Shown one piece after another: positions 61,354 through 64,000 of a stretch of 64,000 bases of DNA. Location: the NCBI GenBank assembly GCA_012839565.1, contig DUMZ01000012.1, forward strand, positions 1 to 64,000, in the 5' to 3' direction. The notes below the pieces were generated by a model that saw only the letters and a list, made by a program, of their open reading frames with translations, ran no database searches and was not told the origin of the DNA. The first letter of the stretch is position 1; every line of letters starts with the position of its first letter. This DNA comes from Anaerolineaceae bacterium (GTDB lineage: Bacteria > Chloroflexota > Anaerolineae > Anaerolineales > Anaerolineaceae). The translations under genes were made by a program, and so were the position numbers.

Positions 61354-61980
61354 ATGGCAACATTAAGGGTAATATCTGGCAGTGCCAAAGGCAAAAGGCT
61401 CAAAACTGTGCCTGGCGATTCCACGCGTCCCATCACCGACCAGGTAAAAGAAGCGCTCTTTAACATTTTGGCCGACGAAGTGCTTGATATTGACATACTC
61501 GATCTTTTCGGTGGCACGGGCGCGGTTGGCATTGAAGCCCTCAGCCGTGGTGCGAAGTCCGTCCTTTTTCTGGATACCAGCCATCAAGCCATCAAGGTCA
61601 TCAAAGATAACCTTCAAACCACAAAATTTAGCCAACAAGCCACCGTCATACGTGGTGACGCCTTTGCCTACATTCAAAATCCCAGCCGGCTTGGCTATGA
61701 CCTCATCTATGTCGCGCCGCCCCAGTATAAAGATATGTGGGAAAAGGCGATGCGCCTGTTAGACGAAAACCCTGACCTTTTGCACGACGACGGACAAATT
61801 ATCGTGCAAATCAATCCCATTGAATGGTCGGAACAAAATTACGAAAACTTTATTGAGTTTGACCGCCGAAAATATGGCGATACAGAATTGATTTTCTTTG
61901 AAAAACCTTATGATGATTTGGATGATGATTCGGGTGATGACGTCGAATCTGACCCAAACGAAAACGACATCCTCAACTGA
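61354..61980 (+). CDS. rsmD: 16S rRNA (guanine(966)-N(2))-methyltransferase RsmD-like
   Basis: SAM-dependent RNA methyltransferase. 208 residues from ATG 61354 (AAAGGTG upstream at 61339-61345). RVISGSAKGKRLKTV and RPITDQVKEALFNIL are classic RsmD openings; SAM site LDLFGGTGAVGIEALSRGA at 49-67. The catalytic D/NPPY motif reads APPQY (121-125), an unusual form for this family. The C-terminal tail is a long acidic stretch that overlaps the convergent Nudix gene by 73 bases. A TATAAT at 61261-61266 may be its promoter. Confidence 0.88.
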   Translation: MATLRVISGSAKGKRLKTVPGDSTRPITDQVKEALFNILADEVLDIDILDLFGGTGAVGIEALSRGAKSVLFLDTSHQAIKVIKDNLQTTKFSQQATVIRGDAFAYIQNPSRLGYDLIYVAPPQYKDMWEKAMRLLDENPDLLHDDGQIIVQINPIEWSEQNYENFIEFDRRKYGDTELIFFEKPYDDLDDDSGDDVESDPNENDILN

Positions 61981-62459
61981 CCCGTTTCATCATAAGAATA
62001 CAGCCCCCAAAATGGTCCAGCGTTAGGCTCCTGGCGAATAATCATCGGCAGAAGTGTATAAAGGTCTTCCACCAAATCCAATCGTATCGCCTGTTCTGGT
62101 GTAAACCATGCCAGTCGTCCTTCCGCGGATTCACGTTGCTCACCACGCAAGTCTTTGGCTTTGAACACAAAAAAGATTATCCCGGGTTTTGTGCCCGTAT
62201 CCACAACAACCTGTCCGCAATACTGCATGATTTGAGCTGATAAACCCGTTTCTTCCAGGAGTTCGCGATGGGCGGCCTGCAAAACAGATTCCCCCTGTTC
62301 CACATGCCCGCCTATGCCATTCCAAATGTTTGGCCAAATTTTTTTATCCAGCGCGCCTTGCAAAAGCAAAACCTGACCTGAATCAGCGACAGCAAACACC
62401 AACACCCTGGGAATCAGTGTGTAGCGTTTGCTGTCGGCACCTTGTTTTTCAACGCCCAT
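61908..62459 (-). CDS. Nudix hydrolase
   Basis: 183-residue Nudix-fold pyrophosphohydrolase. The full Nudix box is present: Gly51, Glu57, Arg65-Glu66, Glu69-Glu70, Gly72 within GHVEQGESVLQAAHRELLEE. The beta-strand start IPRVLVFAVADSGQVLLLQG resembles 8-oxo-dGTP or nucleotide-sugar types; substrate unknown. It begins 2 bases after pfk and is probably its operon partner. The last 20 or so residues are Ser-rich and lie over the end of rsmD, and may be only a read-through tail. Confidence 0.88.
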   Translation of the reverse strand: MGVEKQGADSKRYTLIPRVLVFAVADSGQVLLLQGALDKKIWPNIWNGIGGHVEQGESVLQAAHRELLEETGLSAQIMQYCGQVVVDTGTKPGIIFFVFKAKDLRGEQRESAEGRLAWFTPEQAIRLDLVEDLYTLLPMIIRQEPNAGPFWGLYSYDETGQLRMSFSFGSDSTSSPESSSKSS

Positions 62460-62461
62460 TT

Positions 62462-63637
62462 TTAGTGCAGGAACATGGGCAATCCAAGAATGTTCTTAAT
62501 TTTTGGTCGGTAGTTGGCAGCGTCATAATACAAATCAACGTCCACATGTCGCTTACCACTGGTGACCGTTTCAAGCGGGACTTCGCTGTAGTTTCCATTC
62601 ATAATGGATACCATGTTGCCAAAGTCTTTTCGTTTGGTCATTTGCATCGCCAGCGCGCCATAGTTCATTGCCACCATGCGGTCAAGCATGTCCGCTGGTC
62701 CACTGCGCAAGAGATAACCCAGTTTCTGGTACATGGTGTTATTGCCTGTCAAAATTTTAATCTGTTCCGAAAGCAAATCACCAATACCGCCTAATTTCTT
62801 GTGACCATAGGCATCTTCTTCGCCGGATTCGACAATCAAACCACTGTCGGTTACCGCGCCTTCAGATATGACACAAATGGAATAGTGGGATGGGCTGTCC
62901 CGTTTGTCTTTTGCCAGCATCTCGCTCAGTTCAACGAAGTTAAAAGGCACTTCGCAGATAACCGTTCGGTCAACATAGCTCAAATAGCCGGTAATCAAAC
63001 TTGTTTCACCCGAGTTGCGGCCAAAAAGCTCCACCACACCGATGCGTTCATGCGAACCAACCGACGTGCGGAAATTCGTAATCAGCGAAACCGCCTGGGT
63101 AACCGCGGTCGAAAAGCCGATACAGTAATCCGTGCCTAAAACGTCGTTGTCCATCGTCTTGGGAATACCCACCAAGGGGAATCCTGTTTTATGCAGTTGC
63201 ACAGAATAGCTTAGTGTGTCGTCCCCACCAATCGTAATCAAAGATTCAATGCCAAGATGGTCCAGAACCTCAAGGATGTGGTCTGTATAATCCATCGCGC
63301 CATTTTCTTCGTTTGATAATTTTCCTTTTGATGAGTTCTTGAGAAACTCAGGCACATCCTTTGGACGAACGTGTGAAGGGTTTGTGCGTGAAGTGTGCAG
63401 AAAAGTACCACCGGTGCGGTCAACGCGCCTGACAGCAAGCGGTGTCAGTGGTCGGATATATAAATCGTGCGATTCCTGATTGCCGATTTCATAATTTAAA
63501 AGTCCGCCCCAACCGCGACGGATGCCGATAACTTCATAGTCGTCCTCGACAGCGTTCAAAACCACCGATTTGATGGCAATATTCAAGCCAGGCACATCGC
63601 CCCCGCCTGTTAGAATACCTATTCGTTTTTTAGCCAT
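62462..63637 (-). CDS. 6-phosphofructokinase, pyrophosphate-type residues
   Basis: Phosphofructokinase superfamily, 391 residues from ATG 63637 (GGAGG upstream). Start motif ILTGGGDVPGLN at 8-19. Two positions that separate phosphoryl donors are Asp140 in GGDD and Lys160 in PKTMDND; in ATP-dependent E. coli PfkA these are Gly104 and Gly124. The Asp/Lys pair is the signature of pyrophosphate-dependent enzymes, so this is likely a PPi--fructose-6-phosphate phosphotransferase, working reversibly. IGFSTA and SHERIGVVELFGRNSG also fit. It overlaps the upstream membrane-protein gene by 8 bases and is followed by the Nudix gene. Confidence 0.92.
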   Translation of the reverse strand: MAKKRIGILTGGGDVPGLNIAIKSVVLNAVEDDYEVIGIRRGWGGLLNYEIGNQESHDLYIRPLTPLAVRRVDRTGGTFLHTSRTNPSHVRPKDVPEFLKNSSKGKLSNEENGAMDYTDHILEVLDHLGIESLITIGGDDTLSYSVQLHKTGFPLVGIPKTMDNDVLGTDYCIGFSTAVTQAVSLITNFRTSVGSHERIGVVELFGRNSGETSLITGYLSYVDRTVICEVPFNFVELSEMLAKDKRDSPSHYSICVISEGAVTDSGLIVESGEEDAYGHKKLGGIGDLLSEQIKILTGNNTMYQKLGYLLRSGPADMLDRMVAMNYGALAMQMTKRKDFGNMVSIMNGNYSEVPLETVTSGKRHVDVDLYYDAANYRPKIKNILGLPMFLH

Positions 63638-64000
63638 AATAACCTCCATTAGTCGATTCAATAAGCGCGCTTGAACTTTTTAGCGCCCACCATCTAAAGT
63701 ATTGCAAGCCAAGAAAACTAATCATCGGCAAAAGCAGAATAATTAAATCCGCGCCACCAGATACAAAAGTCTCTTGTGCTGTTCCCTTAATCCAATAGAT
63801 GATGCCAATGCTCAGAAAGCTCAGCCAAGTTACTATTCTACCACCCACTCGCCATTTTTCGTTCAAATACTTATAAATTGCGAAAAGTGGAATAAATAAC
63901 AAAATTTGATAACTGACTGGCTTCAGTGGGTTCAGGAAATAGAGTAAAACCAGGGTCAAACTCAACTTCCACTGCAAGCCACGTTGTTCGCCCGACGGCA
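63630..64000 (-). CDS. Membrane protein, 5' end cut by the window edge
   Basis: Small hydrophobic protein with three or four helices. The reading frame stays open to the window end; the last two bases, CA, would complete an ATG on the minus strand with one further base, giving MPSGEQRGLQWK as the likely N-terminus. A TTG at 63977 is the only start inside the window. Ends 8 bases inside pfk. No family recognised. Confidence 0.6.
   Translation of the reverse strand, partial: PSGEQRGLQWKLSLTLVLLYFLNPLKPVSYQILLFIPLFAIYKYLNEKWRVGGRIVTWLSFLSIGIIYWIKGTAQETFVSGGADLIILLLPMISFLGLQYFRWWALKSSSALIESTNGGYYG

Overview
The window looks like chromosome of an anaerobic, fermentative member of the Chloroflexota, most likely class Anaerolineae. 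This is inferred from gene content only; no rRNA is present. Pointers are an anaerobic energy set (two-subunit 2-oxoacid:ferredoxin oxidoreductase, ADP-forming acyl-CoA synthetase, a phosphofructokinase with pyrophosphate-type residues, proton-translocating transhydrogenase), secreted proteins with Thr/Pro-rich linkers, several LysM and YkuD wall proteins, and an mre/rod cluster that carries a MinC-like gene.

Layout. 1-2915: the end of a pyridine nucleotide transhydrogenase operon; its PntB carries three tandem copies of the NADP(H)-binding domain III, the most unusual object here. 2970-3043: tRNA-Gln(CUG). 3044-6500: an AT-rich island with a geranylgeranyl-reductase-family flavoprotein, a membrane protein and a structured RNA leader in front of a small ORF. 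6706-13107: the elongasome operon mreB-mreC-mreD-mrdA-minC-like-rodA. 13179-18021: a zinc-ribbon coiled-coil gene facing a minus-strand run (yggT, yggS, pgeF, DUF2085, L,D-transpeptidase, smpB). 18211-24240: an array of eight small lipoproteins from two families, ordered A-A-A-B-A-B-A-B, plus a membrane-anchored ninth gene. 24575-29824: acyl-CoA synthetase, HAD phosphatase plus a second L,D-transpeptidase, hemW. 29854-41167: LysM/zinc-ribbon protein, trxB, M20 peptidase, DUF1385, ComEA-like, 7TMR-HD phosphodiesterase, ybeY, argF, pyk. 41168-43738: two secreted or anchored hypothetical proteins flanked by mosaic copies of a palindromic intergenic repeat. 43739-47309: korB-korA behind a GntR regulator with a clear promoter and operator. 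47521-52196: heterodimeric ABC exporter and mnmA. 52231-55644: glycine riboswitch and gcvH-gcvPA-gcvPB. 55727-64000: xth, LysM/M23 peptidase, tRNA-Leu(GAG), plsX, rluB, scpB, rsmD, Nudix, pfk and a truncated membrane-protein gene at the edge.

How it fits together. Carbon flows through PFK and pyruvate kinase; 2-oxoacids are oxidised by KorAB with reduced ferredoxin as product; acyl-CoA is cashed in for ATP by the ADP-forming synthetase; NADPH is balanced by transhydrogenase; surplus glycine is broken down under riboswitch control. Cell shape and wall genes (mre operon, two L,D-transpeptidases, LysM and M23 proteins) are strongly represented. All functions are read from motifs and context; no database search was possible.
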